Assembly: GCA_016201045.1 (NCBI GenBank)
Contig: JACQDM010000008.1
Coordinates: 558,001 to 622,000 of the forward strand
DNA length: 64,000 nucleotides
Reading direction: 5' to 3'
DNA from: Afipia sp.
GTDB lineage: Bacteria > Pseudomonadota > Alphaproteobacteria > Rhizobiales > Xanthobacteraceae
Position 1 is the first letter of the stretch. The number at the start of each line of letters is the position of its first letter. Positions 37,037 to 48,136 of the stretch are shown here, piece by piece. The position numbers and the translations under genes are program-made. The notes under the pieces were generated by a model that did no database searches, had not been told where the DNA came from, and saw only the letters and a program-made list of their open reading frames with translations.

Positions 37037-37360
37037 TTGAACGTTCCCTGGCGGTTCTCGGCTGACGGAATTGCCGTCGCTCTGCGCGTCACGCCGCGCG
37101 GCGGATCGGACGCCATCGACGGGATCGAGACCTTGGCCGACGGCCGCAGCGTGGTGAAAGTGCGCGTCCGTGCGATTGCCGACGGCGGCGAAGCGAATAA
37201 AGCCGTGATCGAACTGCTGGCAAAATCGCTGCGCGTGCCAAAGAGTCATTTGCGCGTGATGTCAGGTACCACCTCGCGGCTCAAACAGGTCGCAATCGAC
37301 GGCGACCCGAAGCAATTGGGCGATGCCTTGAAAGTTCTGACGCAGACGAAAGAAAGTTGA
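37037..37360 (+). CDS. DUF167 (YggU) family protein
   Basis: A 107-residue small soluble protein. [37 protein letters not shown] and [18 protein letters not shown] fit the DUF167/UPF0235 family, whose function is unknown. It begins with TTG at 37037, 7 bp after the yggT stop, and its stop overlaps the folD ATG (TGATG), so the three genes are very likely translated as a unit. Confidence 0.9.
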   Translation: MNVPWRFSADGIAVALRVTPRGGSDAIDGIETLADGRSVVKVRVRAIADGGEANKAVIELLAKSLRVPKSHLRVMSGTTSRLKQVAIDGDPKQLGDALKVLTQTKES

Positions 37361-38244
37361 TGTCCGCAAAAATCATCGACGGAAAAATCATCGCGGCGGA
37401 TTTGCGGGCGCGTGTGGCTGCGGAAGTGGCGCGCGTCAAACGCGAGCATCATTTAACGCCGGGTCTCGCTGTCGTGCTCGTCGGCCACGATCCGGCGTCC
37501 GAAGTCTACGTTCGCACCAAGGCGAAGCAGACCGAAGCCGCCGGCATGGCCTCGTTCGAGCATAAGCTGCCTGCCGATACGTCGCTCGGCGATTTGCTGG
37601 CGGTGATCGCGCGGCTGAACGCCGATCCGGCGGTGCACGGTATTCTCGTGCAGCTGCCGCTGCCGAAGGGGCTGGATTCGCAGAAGGTGATCGACGCTAT
37701 CGATCCTGCGAAGGATGTGGACGGTCTGAATCCGGTCAATGCCGGACGGCTTGCAACGGGACTGCTCGCACTGACGCCATGCACGCCGCTTGGCTGCATC
37801 ATCCTTGCCAAGACCGTCCATTCATCGCTGGAAGGCATCAGCGCCGTCATCATCGGGCGTTCCAATCTCGTCGGCCGCCCGCTCGTTCAACTGCTTCTGA
37901 ATGAGAACGCGACCGTCACCATCGCGCATTCGCGCACGCGCGACCTTCCGAAAGTGTGCAAGCAGGCGGATCTGCTGCTAGCCGCCGTCGGCAAACCTGA
38001 GATGGTCAAGGCCGATTGGATCAAGCCGGGCGCGACCGTGATCGACGTCGGCATCAACCGCATTCCAGGCGCGGACGGCAAAGGCAAGCTCGTCGGCGAT
38101 GTCGACTATCTGGGCGCGCTGAATGTAGCGGGCGCCATCACGCCGGTGCCGGGCGGCGTCGGCCAGATGACGGTGGCTTGTCTGTTGGTGAACACGCTGC
38201 GCGCGGCCTGCGCGATCAAAGGCATCGCCGCGCCGGGCGTGTGA
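37360..38244 (+). CDS. folD: bifunctional methylenetetrahydrofolate dehydrogenase / methenyltetrahydrofolate cyclohydrolase
   Basis: A 294-residue enzyme interconverting 5,10-methylene-, methenyl- and 10-formyl-tetrahydrofolate. Motifs: [17 protein letters not shown] (with the catalytic Lys), [10 protein letters not shown], the CTPLGC segment, [12 protein letters not shown] for NADP binding and [15 protein letters not shown] at the end. Its product feeds purine synthesis, including PurH in this window. The start overlaps the DUF167 stop; a TTG three bases earlier is also open. Confidence 0.97.
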   Translation: MSAKIIDGKIIAADLRARVAAEVARVKREHHLTPGLAVVLVGHDPASEVYVRTKAKQTEAAGMASFEHKLPADTSLGDLLAVIARLNADPAVHGILVQLPLPKGLDSQKVIDAIDPAKDVDGLNPVNAGRLATGLLALTPCTPLGCIILAKTVHSSLEGISAVIIGRSNLVGRPLVQLLLNENATVTIAHSRTRDLPKVCKQADLLLAAVGKPEMVKADWIKPGATVIDVGINRIPGADGKGKLVGDVDYLGALNVAGAITPVPGGVGQMTVACLLVNTLRAACAIKGIAAPGV

Positions 38245-38257
38245 AGACCGATCGCGT

Positions 38258-38485
38258 TCAGTGAAACGCTGCAGTCCAGAACGGCCACATGCAGGTGCGG
38301 TAGGCGAGGAGATTCCTCGTGCGCCAGCCGCGGTAAGGGATATGGAAGCCCCCACTGTTCTTGGCGCACCAGCCTGCCATCGAGATGGGGTCTCGCGGCA
38401 TTCCGTGCATCGGATGCGCTACGGCAGGCGGCGTGCTCGCAGCAATAAAAGCTGTTGCCAAAATCGCCAGCCAGATTCTTTTCAT
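38258..38485 (-). CDS. small secreted protein of unknown function
   Basis: A 75-residue protein with a convincing signal peptide (KRIWLAILATAFIAAS, cleavage near AVA) and a short mature part rich in Trp, His and Met (AHPMHGMPRDP, WCAKNSGGFHIPYRGW, TCMWPFW) with two cysteines that could form a disulfide. ATG 38485 has GGGAG six bases upstream, which supports it being a real gene. I do not recognise a family. It converges with folD, 14 bp apart. Confidence 0.6.
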   Translation of the reverse strand: MKRIWLAILATAFIAASTPPAVAHPMHGMPRDPISMAGWCAKNSGGFHIPYRGWRTRNLLAYRTCMWPFWTAAFH

Positions 38486-38615
38486 CGTTATCTCCCGGCA
38501 GGAAATGTTCAAACCAATGCGTCAGCGAATGATCGAGAGTATCGCTTTTCGGAATGCCCGACGAGGCGTCGCAATCGCCGCTATGCATGAATTCGTTGCT
38601 GCGCCGCGCAACAAT

Positions 38616-40097
38616 TCACCCGGCCGTGTTCTGCAAAAGCCTGCCGTAGAAGCGGATCATGTCGCCGTAGTTCGAGATGCTTAGGCGCTCGTTGGTGCCG
38701 TGAAATCGCTTGAGGTCCTCGGTCGTCGCGCGAACCGGCGTGAACCGATAGATCGTATCCGTCACGCCGATATAGTTGCGGGAATCGGTGGCGGCGACCA
38801 TCAGACCCGGCGCGACCAGCGCATCTGGAAACACTTCACGAATCGTCCGATTGAGTGCGCGATAAGATTCGCTGTCGGTTCTTGACACCGGCGGCGGATC
38901 GGTGTTGCCGGGCTTCGGCGTCACGGTGATCTTGTCGTTGGCGATGGCATCGCGGACGTGATCGAGCACGCTTGCTTCGGTATCGCCCGGCAGCAGGCGG
39001 AAGTTCACCGTTGCGTCGGCCCGGCCCGGAAGCACGTTTTCCTTGTTGCCGGCATTGAAGATCGTGATCGCGGTTGTCGTGCGGATCGCCGACGCCGTCG
39101 TCGGCGTCTGTTCGAGCTGTTTGCGGACCACGGGCTCGAGCAGACAGAGATTGGACAGCACCACGCGGTTGAGCAACTGCATATGCGGCGCGGCGGTCTC
39201 CAGTGTCTCGCGCATCACGCCTTTGATCTCGGCCGGGAACGGCTTCTTCTCCAGCCTGACCAGCGCCTTTGCGACTTGCCCGATTGCGGTGTCTTTCGGC
39301 GGCAGTGATGAATGGCCCGGCGTCGCGGTCGCGCCGATATCGACGGTGGCATAACCCTTCTCGGCGACGCCGATCAGTGCGACGGGTTGATCGATGCCTT
39401 TCAGAATTCCATCGGTAATCAGAAGCCCTTCGTCGACGACGAAATCGAGCTTCACGCCGCGCGACTTGAGCAGCGCTGCCATCGCGGTCGCGCCGCGCTT
39501 GCCTGAGACTTCTTCGTCGTGCCCGAAGGCGAAATAGACCGTGCGCTTCGGCTTGAATCCGGACTTTGCGAGCTGCTCGGCGGCTTCGAGAATTGCGAAC
39601 AGATTGCCCTTGTCGTCCCATGAGCCGCGGCCCCAGATGTATCCGTCCTTTGAGATGCCGTCGAAGGGCGGCACGCTCCAGTCGCCTTCGGTGCCGGGCG
39701 CGACCGGCACGACATCCTGATGTTCGAGCAGCGCGATCGGCGGCAATTTCGGATCGCTGCCTTCCCACGTGTAGAGCAGGCTGTAATTGGCGACGATCTC
39801 CCGCTTTGCGACCGCGTGAAACGCGGGAAAACTGGTTTCGATCAATGCATGCAGCGCGCGGAACTGATCGCCGCTCTGATCGGGATCGGTCGCGCTTGCG
39901 ATGGTTTTGAGCCGGATGGCGGCACCAAGACGTGCAGCCGCCGCGTCGGTATCGACAGGCTCCGGCTTGATCGCTGCGACATCGATCTGGCGCGATTTGT
40001 TCGAAACGGTGTTGTAGGCGAGGACCCCGGCCAGGAGGACCAGCACCAGAAGCAAAAGCGCGACGACGTTGCGGATCAGTCTGAGCACGCTGCGCAT
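38616..40097 (-). CDS. M20 family metallopeptidase (carboxypeptidase S / PM20D1-like)
   Basis: A 493-residue zinc hydrolase. The N-terminus has a single membrane segment (VVALLLLVLVLLAGVLAY), so the enzyme is probably anchored facing the periplasm. Metal-site motifs are LLEHQDVVPV, GRGSWDDKGN and FGHDEEVSGKRGA, and PGHSSLPP marks the dimerisation lid domain. PM20D1-like enzymes hydrolyse or form N-acyl amino acids and dipeptides. It lies 18 bp downstream of ppa on the same strand. Confidence 0.92.
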   Translation of the reverse strand: MRSVLRLIRNVVALLLLVLVLLAGVLAYNTVSNKSRQIDVAAIKPEPVDTDAAAARLGAAIRLKTIASATDPDQSGDQFRALHALIETSFPAFHAVAKREIVANYSLLYTWEGSDPKLPPIALLEHQDVVPVAPGTEGDWSVPPFDGISKDGYIWGRGSWDDKGNLFAILEAAEQLAKSGFKPKRTVYFAFGHDEEVSGKRGATAMAALLKSRGVKLDFVVDEGLLITDGILKGIDQPVALIGVAEKGYATVDIGATATPGHSSLPPKDTAIGQVAKALVRLEKKPFPAEIKGVMRETLETAAPHMQLLNRVVLSNLCLLEPVVRKQLEQTPTTASAIRTTTAITIFNAGNKENVLPGRADATVNFRLLPGDTEASVLDHVRDAIANDKITVTPKPGNTDPPPVSRTDSESYRALNRTIREVFPDALVAPGLMVAATDSRNYIGVTDTIYRFTPVRATTEDLKRFHGTNERLSISNYGDMIRFYGRLLQNTAG

Positions 40098-40115
40098 GAA
40101 CGGTCTTTCTGCAAA

Positions 40116-40643
40116 TTATTTCTTGCCGCGAGCGATGCCTTCGAGAATCAGCTTCTGCGCTTCCTCGGCACTGCCCCAGCGGATCACCTTGACCCATTTC
40201 TTCGGCTCAAGATCCTTGTAGTGTTCGAAAAAATGCTGGATCTGCTGCAGCGTGATTTCGGGAAGGTCGCTGTAGTTTTTCACCTTGTCATAGCGCTGCG
40301 TCAGCTTCGACGTCGGCACTGCCACGATCTTCTCGTCGCCGCCGGCTTCGTCTTCCATGAACAGGACGCCGACCGGACGAACCGCGATCACTGCACCCGG
40401 CACGATGGCGCGGGTATTTGCCACCAGAACATCGCAAGGGTCGCCGTCATCGGAGAGCGTGTGAGGAATGAAACCGTAATTTCCCGGATAGCGCATCGCT
40501 GTGTAGAGGAAACGATCCACCACCAGCGTGCCGGCCTCCTTGTCCATTTCGTATTTGATCGGCTCGCCGCCCACCGGCACCTCAACGATGACGTTCACCT
40601 CATGGGGTGGATTGCTGCCGATGGAAATGGCGTCGATACGCAT
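40116..40643 (-). CDS. ppa: inorganic pyrophosphatase
   Basis: A 175-residue soluble family I pyrophosphatase that removes PPi made by biosynthesis. The metal-binding signature is [37 protein letters not shown] and KNYSDLPE are the other conserved stretches. Length is normal. It probably shares a transcript with the M20 peptidase; 72 bp separate it from the GNAT gene upstream. Confidence 0.97.
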   Translation of the reverse strand: MRIDAISIGSNPPHEVNVIVEVPVGGEPIKYEMDKEAGTLVVDRFLYTAMRYPGNYGFIPHTLSDDGDPCDVLVANTRAIVPGAVIAVRPVGVLFMEDEAGGDEKIVAVPTSKLTQRYDKVKNYSDLPEITLQQIQHFFEHYKDLEPKKWVKVIRWGSAEEAQKLILEGIARGKK

Positions 40644-40715
40644 CGCGAAACGGACCCGATTGCAGACAGGAACAATGATCGGGCGGGTTTAGCGCGCCGT
40701 GCCGCTGGAAGCTAT

Positions 40716-41225
40716 TCAGGAATTCCAGGCGAAGGCGACCTTGTCGAGTGACTTGGCGCCGAACGATTCGGAGGAGCGCGCGACCATGCGGCCGCCGAGC
40801 GTGCGGTAGAAATCGACCGCCGGTTCGTTATCGGACAGCGCCCAGATCACCATGCTCTTGAGGCCGCTCTGGACCAGATCGCGCTTGGCTGAGGTGAACA
40901 GGCGGCGGCCGAAGCCGAGGCCCTGAAATTCCGGACGCAGATAAAGCTCGTAGATCTCGCCTTCGAAATGCAGGCTGCGCGCGCGGTTGCGGCCGTAATT
41001 CGCGTAACCCGCGATGCGGTCGCCGAACGACAGAACGCTGACGCGGCTGCCTTTGCGAATCGCCGAATCCCACCAGTTCGGGCCGCGGCGGTTGATGAGC
41101 TTTTCGAGTTCGGCACCCGGAATGATGCCCTGATAGGCAGCGCGCCAGGCTTCGTCGTGCGTGGCGGCAATCGCCGTCGCATCGGACGCCCGGGCCGGAC
41201 GCACCTCGATAAGGATCGTGCTCAT
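40716..41225 (-). CDS. GNAT family N-acetyltransferase
   Basis: A 169-residue acetyltransferase. The acetyl-CoA pyrophosphate loop is EFQGLGFGRRLF within a GNAT fold: VRPARASDATAIAATHDEAW at the N-terminus, YELYLRPEF before the loop and DNEPAVDFYRTLGGR near the end. The acceptor is unknown. ATG 41225 gives the standard N-terminus; the frame is open a further 15 codons upstream. It is followed on the same strand by ppa. Confidence 0.88.
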   Translation of the reverse strand: MSTILIEVRPARASDATAIAATHDEAWRAAYQGIIPGAELEKLINRRGPNWWDSAIRKGSRVSVLSFGDRIAGYANYGRNRARSLHFEGEIYELYLRPEFQGLGFGRRLFTSAKRDLVQSGLKSMVIWALSDNEPAVDFYRTLGGRMVARSSESFGAKSLDKVAFAWNS

Positions 41226-41505
41226 GCGCGGATCAAAGCAAGTCGCCGCGGCGCCTTCAAGGTCCATCATTAATTATCGGTTAACATGTGGGCTTTTTGC
41301 ACCATGTGTTGCTTTTGCGTGTGCCGAAAGAGGACAGGGCCACTGCTTGTGCGTCGCCCATACGACGGTGCGACAATCGCGCCCGCTGAGTTGGAACAGT
41401 TCGACCTTTGGCCGATGTTCGCTTCGCACCGGCGAACGGGAGACGCGAATCAGAGTCTAAGCCAGACGGAAATACCGCGGCGCGGAATGCCAGTTGCGAG
41501 CATTC

Positions 41506-42765
41506 TCAACTTTCGGCGGGTGACTTTGGCGGTTCGGCACCGAGCAATTCCTTCGCCGCCCTTACGCCCGTCTCCTGTGCACCGTGCGCTGTCGAGAAGT
41601 AATGCGGCGATGTCGCCTCCCCTGCAAAGAAGAGCCGGTCGTCAACCGGCGCGGCCAGAACTGCACGCTTTCCGGCATGTCCGGGCAGCGCATGCGAGTA
41701 AGATCCGCGCGCGAACGGGTCGTGCGCCCAGCGCGATTCGCCGAGCGGCTTCAGTTTTTTGCGAAAGTCATTGCCAAGAATGGCGGCGATCTCGTCGATG
41801 CTCGCGGCGATCAGCGCGCCTTCGCCGGCGTCTTCAAGTTCGCGCGCGAATTTGCCGCCGAAAAATCCCTCGATGCAGTTCTGTCCGAACGGCCGCAGAT
41901 GGAACGTGCCCATTGCGGTGCGCATCGTCGCCGCGCGCAGGCTGCCGTCTTTCGGCAAATCGTGTGGGCCGTCGAGCGCGAGCATCGTCTTGTCATCGAG
42001 CCCGAGCGGAAGATGCGCGGCGGCATCGACTTTCGTGGGCAAGGCGGGATGAAAGCGGATCGATTCGTCCGCGATCAGATTCGTCGGCACGGTGACGATG
42101 ACTTTTCCGGCGTGAAGCGTCCCGCGTGACGTTTCGATTTTGATCCGCGTGCCGGAATGATCGATTAATGTGACCTGTGTGTTGTATGAGACCTTGCACG
42201 GCGCGCCATAAGTGGCGATCAGCGCGCCGTAGCCGCGCCGCACCCGCCAGTTGATTTCGGTATCCTCATACGCATCCATGTCGAGGATCGACACGCGATT
42301 AAGTTCGACACCGTTCACGTAGGTCGAAATCGCGTCGATCATCGGGTTCCAGCGATTGCCGGGTTCGAGATAGTGACTCGCAGCGCTGTCTTGGCCGGAT
42401 TGGGCTGCTGCTTCCGCGCGCTCGTAGAAGGAATCGAGTGCCGCGATGAACTCGGCGCGCTCCTGCGCGGGGAATCCCTTGCCGTAAATCTGCGCGCGCC
42501 AAGGCGGGCGGGTTTTATCGATTTCAAATCCGAGTTTTTCGGCAATCGACACAAACGCGTTTTCGTCGGACGAGTGCAGCCAGCCGCAGCCGAGATCGAA
42601 GGGGATGCCGTCGCCGACGGTGATCGTATGCCCACGTCCGCCGAGACGGTCGCGCGCTTCCAGAATCAGAACTGAAAGTTTCGAATTTTCCAGCGTGCGC
42701 GCGGCGGCGATGCCCGCGGCGCCGCCGCCAATAATTGCAACGTCGATGTTGGAAGGAAAAGCCAT
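41506..42765 (-). CDS. FAD-dependent amine oxidase-like flavoprotein
   Basis: A 419-residue flavoprotein of the monoamine oxidase group. The FAD dinucleotide loop is AIIGGGAAGIAAARTL, followed by EARDRLGGRGHT; the C-terminal FAD motif is LFFAGEATSPHYFSTAHGA. The substrate, an amine or amino acid, is unknown, and no signal peptide is seen. Upstream is a 180-bp gap with palindromic repeats before typA, and downstream a gene-free gap of 280 bp to the GNAT start. Confidence 0.88.
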   Translation of the reverse strand: MAFPSNIDVAIIGGGAAGIAAARTLENSKLSVLILEARDRLGGRGHTITVGDGIPFDLGCGWLHSSDENAFVSIAEKLGFEIDKTRPPWRAQIYGKGFPAQERAEFIAALDSFYERAEAAAQSGQDSAASHYLEPGNRWNPMIDAISTYVNGVELNRVSILDMDAYEDTEINWRVRRGYGALIATYGAPCKVSYNTQVTLIDHSGTRIKIETSRGTLHAGKVIVTVPTNLIADESIRFHPALPTKVDAAAHLPLGLDDKTMLALDGPHDLPKDGSLRAATMRTAMGTFHLRPFGQNCIEGFFGGKFARELEDAGEGALIAASIDEIAAILGNDFRKKLKPLGESRWAHDPFARGSYSHALPGHAGKRAVLAAPVDDRLFFAGEATSPHYFSTAHGAQETGVRAAKELLGAEPPKSPAES

Positions 42766-42800
42766 GCAAGGTTAAACCGCGAACGTGCAACAGTTTCCAT

Positions 42801-42910
42801 TGTCATTGCCGGACATAGCCGTTCGAAGAACGGCGTCGCTTCCGCTTGCCTATGATCCGGCAATCCATCTTTTTGAGTGATGGATACGCGGGTCAAGCCC
42901 GTGTATGACG
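42801..42910. repeat. composite palindromic intergenic repeat
   Basis: Two small hairpins lie in the typA-flavoprotein gap: GCCGTTC/GAACGGC around GAA (42818-42834) and ACGCGGG/CCCGTGT around TCAAG (42886-42904), flanked by GTCATTGCCGGA-like and GTATGACG-like ends. The GCGGGTCAAGCCCG core resembles REP-like elements widespread in Bradyrhizobium relatives; this copy looks degraded. Confidence 0.6.
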
Positions 42911-42945
42911 ATTTTTGTATGCAGCAATAAAGCGGACCAGAACGC

Positions 42946-44769
<1,824 letters not shown>

Positions 44770-44818
44770 AAGGTCACCGTTTTCGGAGCGCGTGGGCGGA
44801 TTTGAAAATGCATCGCCC

Positions 44819-44852
44819 AAAAAAATCCGGCCCGGTTCACAATGAACCGGGC
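44819..44852 (-). terminator. intrinsic terminator after the TAXI gene
   Basis: On the minus strand a perfect 10-bp stem (44830-44839 with 44843-44852, three-base loop) is followed by a run of seven T's (44819-44825). It lies about 100 bp past the TAXI stop and 50 bp before typA, so it should separate the two transcripts. Confidence 0.85.
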
Positions 44853-44950
44853 ACGCTTTACTCGTTGCGGCGCAATATAGTCAGGAATTGCCCAAAAACA
44901 ATGAGAAAGTCCGCGTCAACTCGGCTTTTCGGCGCGTTTGCTTAAGCCTG

Positions 44951-46357
44951 TCAGGCGACCTGCGGACGGCCGGATCGCGCCGGTTTTTCAGGCATATCCG
45001 CCAAAACAGCCTTCCGGTCGGCGACCGCGTTGTGGAACTGCTCCAGCGCGATACTGAACGCCGTCAGTGAACCCTCTTCGATCGCACCATCCTCGAAACA
45101 ATGCAGCGTGTCGGCCATGATCTCGTCGGCCTCGCTTTGCATGGCGTCGAGTTCGTCGATGGAGGTGGACTTGCGCGCAAGCTTCAGCATTTCGAGAAGG
45201 CGCTCGCGCAGCGAGGTGTTGGTATCGCGCTCGTCGCGGCGCATGTAGCCGACGAACCATGCGCCGATCGAGCCCAGCGCAGAGAGGCCCATGACGCCGC
45301 CCCACAGATAGTCGCTGTATTTGTCGAGGAACGTCTTTTCGTCGCCATCGATGTAAGCGGCGGCGCCGGGGTGAACCGGAATCGCGGCGTCCTTGTCGGT
45401 GTCGGGCGTCTCGAGCTTCGCCGACATCGGGAATTCCTGCTGCACCTGCTGCCGGACGGAGAACAGTTCGCGCGTGAGTGCAGCGGCTGTCGTTTCCGAC
45501 AGAGATTTCCGCGCGACGATGTGATGCGCGAAGGTGATGGTGTCGATCTTGTCGTCGGGCCGCGCAGGCTTCGCGCCGAACGAGCCAGCGGGAATTTCGC
45601 CCGCCTCATAGGCCGGATATTTCTGCGCGATGGCATCGCCGGTATCGAGGCCGAGGAAAGTCGGCTCGCCGTCCTTGGTGGTGGCGGCGATGGCATCCGC
45701 CGTGATCTTGCTGTTCAGCGGGCCGACCGCGAGATAGGCGTCGATCTTTTCCTTCTGGGCCTTGAGCGCCTCGGGGAACCCATATGTGCTGAACTGGGTG
45801 ACCTGAACGCTCTCCGGCTTCACGCCGGACTGCGACAGAATGACGTTGAGCAATTTGACGTTGGCCTGCGTGCGGCCGATGACGCCGACGCGCTTGCCGG
45901 CAAGTTGCTCGATCTTCTTGATCGATCGCTTGCCGCCGGACGGAGCCCACAGCACCGCGAAATTCTTGCGGATGATCGCAATCGCCTGTGCATCCTTCGG
46001 CAGATCGAGATCGCCGCGCACGACGGCAAGATCGGTCGTGCCCGCGCCGAGGCTCGCGGCGCTTGCGGTGGTACCGTCGGTGACGATGGGGCGCAGCTTG
46101 ATGTATTTGCGGTTGGCGGCAAACATCTGCGAGATCGATTGAACGACTTTAACGTCGTCGCTGTTAGGCGGGCCGACCGCAATGCGCAGCGTCACCGGGC
46201 GCATGACGTAATAGGTTGTGCCGCCGACGACCGCGATGAGCCCAAGCACGGCCGCAATCGCGATCAGCGTCCCGCGCGATCCGCGCGGCCGGCCGGCACC
46301 GGCTTTCGCTGGTCCGTCCGACGTGATCGATCTGGAAAACATGTCCCCGAAGCCCAT
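44951..46357 (-). CDS. TAXI family TRAP-type solute-binding protein, membrane anchored
   Basis: A 468-residue protein. After about 30 cytoplasmic residues comes a membrane helix (TLIAIAAVLGLIAVVGGTTYY), not a cleavable signal; then the TAXI binding domain (TLRIAVGPPNSDDVKVVQS, RVGVIGRTQANVKLLN), and near residue 357 a second helix (YLWGGVMGLSALGSIGAWF) leading to a charged cytoplasmic tail of about 90 residues. No DctQM-type permease is adjacent, so it could be a sensor or serve a distant permease. It is divergent from phhB. Confidence 0.88.
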   Translation of the reverse strand: MGFGDMFSRSITSDGPAKAGAGRPRGSRGTLIAIAAVLGLIAVVGGTTYYVMRPVTLRIAVGPPNSDDVKVVQSISQMFAANRKYIKLRPIVTDGTTASAASLGAGTTDLAVVRGDLDLPKDAQAIAIIRKNFAVLWAPSGGKRSIKKIEQLAGKRVGVIGRTQANVKLLNVILSQSGVKPESVQVTQFSTYGFPEALKAQKEKIDAYLAVGPLNSKITADAIAATTKDGEPTFLGLDTGDAIAQKYPAYEAGEIPAGSFGAKPARPDDKIDTITFAHHIVARKSLSETTAAALTRELFSVRQQVQQEFPMSAKLETPDTDKDAAIPVHPGAAAYIDGDEKTFLDKYSDYLWGGVMGLSALGSIGAWFVGYMRRDERDTNTSLRERLLEMLKLARKSTSIDELDAMQSEADEIMADTLHCFEDGAIEEGSLTAFSIALEQFHNAVADRKAVLADMPEKPARSGRPQVA

Positions 46358-46551
46358 CAGTCACCGCTTCCGTGGCCGGGTGTCCGGCATTGGTTCATCC
46401 CTGCGCGAAGACTACCATATCCTGAAACGCCGTGGCCATCTTGGGACGTTTCTGGGACCTTGGCCCGTGCGGCTGCGTTGAAATGGTATCGGCCGGTCCG
46501 AGCCTTTGTCGGTTCCGACGGTCTTCAAGTTCAGGTGAACGGGAGCAAAGC

Positions 46552-46845
46552 ATGGCGGGAAAGCTGTCGGCAGACGAGCGCAAGAAGGCGATGGGCAATC
46601 TGAGAGGCTGGTCGGATGTCGCCGGGCGCGACGCTATCGCGCGGACGTTCACGTTCAAGGATTTCAACGAGGCCTTCGGCTTCATGACCCGCGCTGCGCT
46701 GGTGGCGGAAAGGAGCGACCACCATCCAGAGTGGCGCAACGTCTACAAGACGGTTGAGGTCGTGCTTTCGACCCATGATGCCGGAGGCGTCACGGCGAAA
46801 GACATCGCGCTGGCCGAGGCGATGAACAAAATCGCGGGTGCTTAA
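46552..46845 (+). CDS. phhB: 4a-hydroxytetrahydrobiopterin dehydratase (pterin-4a-carbinolamine dehydratase)
   Basis: A 97-residue enzyme recycling the pterin cofactor after aromatic amino acid hydroxylation. The active-site motif is SDHHPEW followed by [16 protein letters not shown], both diagnostic. ATG 46552 has GGGAG six bases upstream. No phenylalanine hydroxylase gene is adjacent; many alphaproteobacteria carry this gene alone. It is followed 94 bp later by the YkvA gene, which may share its transcript. Confidence 0.95.
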   Translation: MAGKLSADERKKAMGNLRGWSDVAGRDAIARTFTFKDFNEAFGFMTRAALVAERSDHHPEWRNVYKTVEVVLSTHDAGGVTAKDIALAEAMNKIAGA

Positions 46846-46939
46846 TTCACGCTTGCGCAATCTTGTGGCGATCAACGCCGGTTCCCACTTTATCCATTGC
46901 CTGCCGCCCAAGCGCGGCACCCGACCGAGGACCAAGCGT

Positions 46940-47326
46940 ATGGCATCCGACGACACCGTGCATTTCGGACCCGCCGAGAAAATGGCGAAGGATCCGGAGA
47001 GCGTGCGCAGGAATTTCTGGATCAAGATCAAGCGCGTCGTCGCGAAGCTGCCGTTCGCCGAGGATCTGCTCGCGGCGTATTACTGCGCGTTCGACCGCCA
47101 GACGCCGCGCCATGTGCAGGCCACACTGCTCGGCGCTCTGGCTTACTTCATCCTGCCGTTCGATTTCATCCCGGACATGTTGCCGATCCTCGGTTTCACC
47201 GACGACGCGGCAATTCTCGCGACTGCGATGCGCATCGTCGCGAGCCACATCACGCCCGAACACCGCGAGGCGGCGAAGGCGGCCCTTGAGCGCGGGCTGA
47301 ACGAGGAAATGGTTCGCGATGTATGA
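46940..47326 (+). CDS. YkvA family (DUF1232) protein
   Basis: A 128-residue protein with a DUF1232 segment: LLGALAYFILPFDFIPDMLP is the family hallmark, and GFTDDAAILATAMRIV follows. The hydrophobic helix suggests membrane association. Function is unknown. I take ATG 46940 with GAGG nine bases ahead; the frame is open back to 46838, overlapping phhB by a few codons. The next gene, DUF3800, has visibly different base composition. Confidence 0.88.
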   Translation: MASDDTVHFGPAEKMAKDPESVRRNFWIKIKRVVAKLPFAEDLLAAYYCAFDRQTPRHVQATLLGALAYFILPFDFIPDMLPILGFTDDAAILATAMRIVASHITPEHREAAKAALERGLNEEMVRDV

Positions 47327-47341
47327 TACTATTTATTTTGC

Positions 47342-48136
47342 ATGTCACATAGCTATTTAGCTTTTATTGACGAGTCCGGTGATGATGGGCTCGAAAAATT
47401 TCGAGAACCGGGTCGTCGTGGAGGGTCATCAAGTTGGTTGGTGATTTCGGCTTGTCTGTTTCGTCAGGTTCACACTCTCGATGCCGTGTCTTGGCGCGAT
47501 GAGATTTCAAACAAGATGCCCGAAAAGAAAAGCCGCGCACTTCATTTCGTTGACTTAAATCACAACCAAAAGGTTGTTGCGGCTCAAGTCATTGCCTCCA
47601 AGCCGCTTCGCGCGTTGAGCGTTCTTGCTGCTAAACAACCTATTCCTAAGGGAATTTATACAGATAGGAATCAACTTTACTTCTATATGACCCGCTACCT
47701 GATTGAGCGACTCTCATGGTTGTGTCGTGATTTACGCCCAATGGTTCCTGAAGGGGACGGTCGCGTAGCCATCACTTTTTCAAGGCGCGGTGGAATGTCT
47801 TATGACAATTTCCGAGATTATCTGCGGCGGTTGAAAGCATCTGACGACCAGGAAGTGAAGATTCATTGGCCGGTGATAGATATCGACGGCGTCACTGCGA
47901 AGGATCACTCAAGCAGCGCAAGTTTGCAGCTTGTTGATGCAGTGGCCTCTTCCTTTTCAGCAGGATTAGAGCCGAACCCATACGGTAACTGTGAACGACG
48001 TTACGCTGAGATTCTAAAGCCCATCACTTATCAACGAAATGGAAATTACCTTAGCTATGGTGTGAAGGTTGTCCCGAAATATGAGGAGTGCAATCTCACT
48101 CGAGAACAGCAACGCTTTATCGATATGTTCAAATAA
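47342..48136 (+). CDS. DUF3800 domain-containing protein
   Basis: A 264-residue protein that starts with the DUF3800 signature YLAFIDESGDDG; a late Asp in LQLVDAVASSF fits the acidic cluster of its RNase H-like fold, so it may be a nuclease. DUF3800 proteins are found alone or in mobile and defence regions, function untested. The codons are clearly AT-richer at third positions than the neighbours, and the 193 bp after it are too, suggesting transfer. It begins 15 bp after ykvA with no clear ribosome site. Confidence 0.85.
   Translation: MSHSYLAFIDESGDDGLEKFREPGRRGGSSSWLVISACLFRQVHTLDAVSWRDEISNKMPEKKSRALHFVDLNHNQKVVAAQVIASKPLRALSVLAAKQPIPKGIYTDRNQLYFYMTRYLIERLSWLCRDLRPMVPEGDGRVAITFSRRGGMSYDNFRDYLRRLKASDDQEVKIHWPVIDIDGVTAKDHSSSASLQLVDAVASSFSAGLEPNPYGNCERRYAEILKPITYQRNGNYLSYGVKVVPKYEECNLTREQQRFIDMFK

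Noticed and set aside
44951-46357. A second full TRAP transporter
   Set aside because: No fused DctQM permease is next to the TAXI protein.
47342-48136. A multi-gene defence island around DUF3800
   Set aside because: Neighbours are phhB, ykvA and a quinone reductase; no restriction, toxin-antitoxin or Abi genes are seen.
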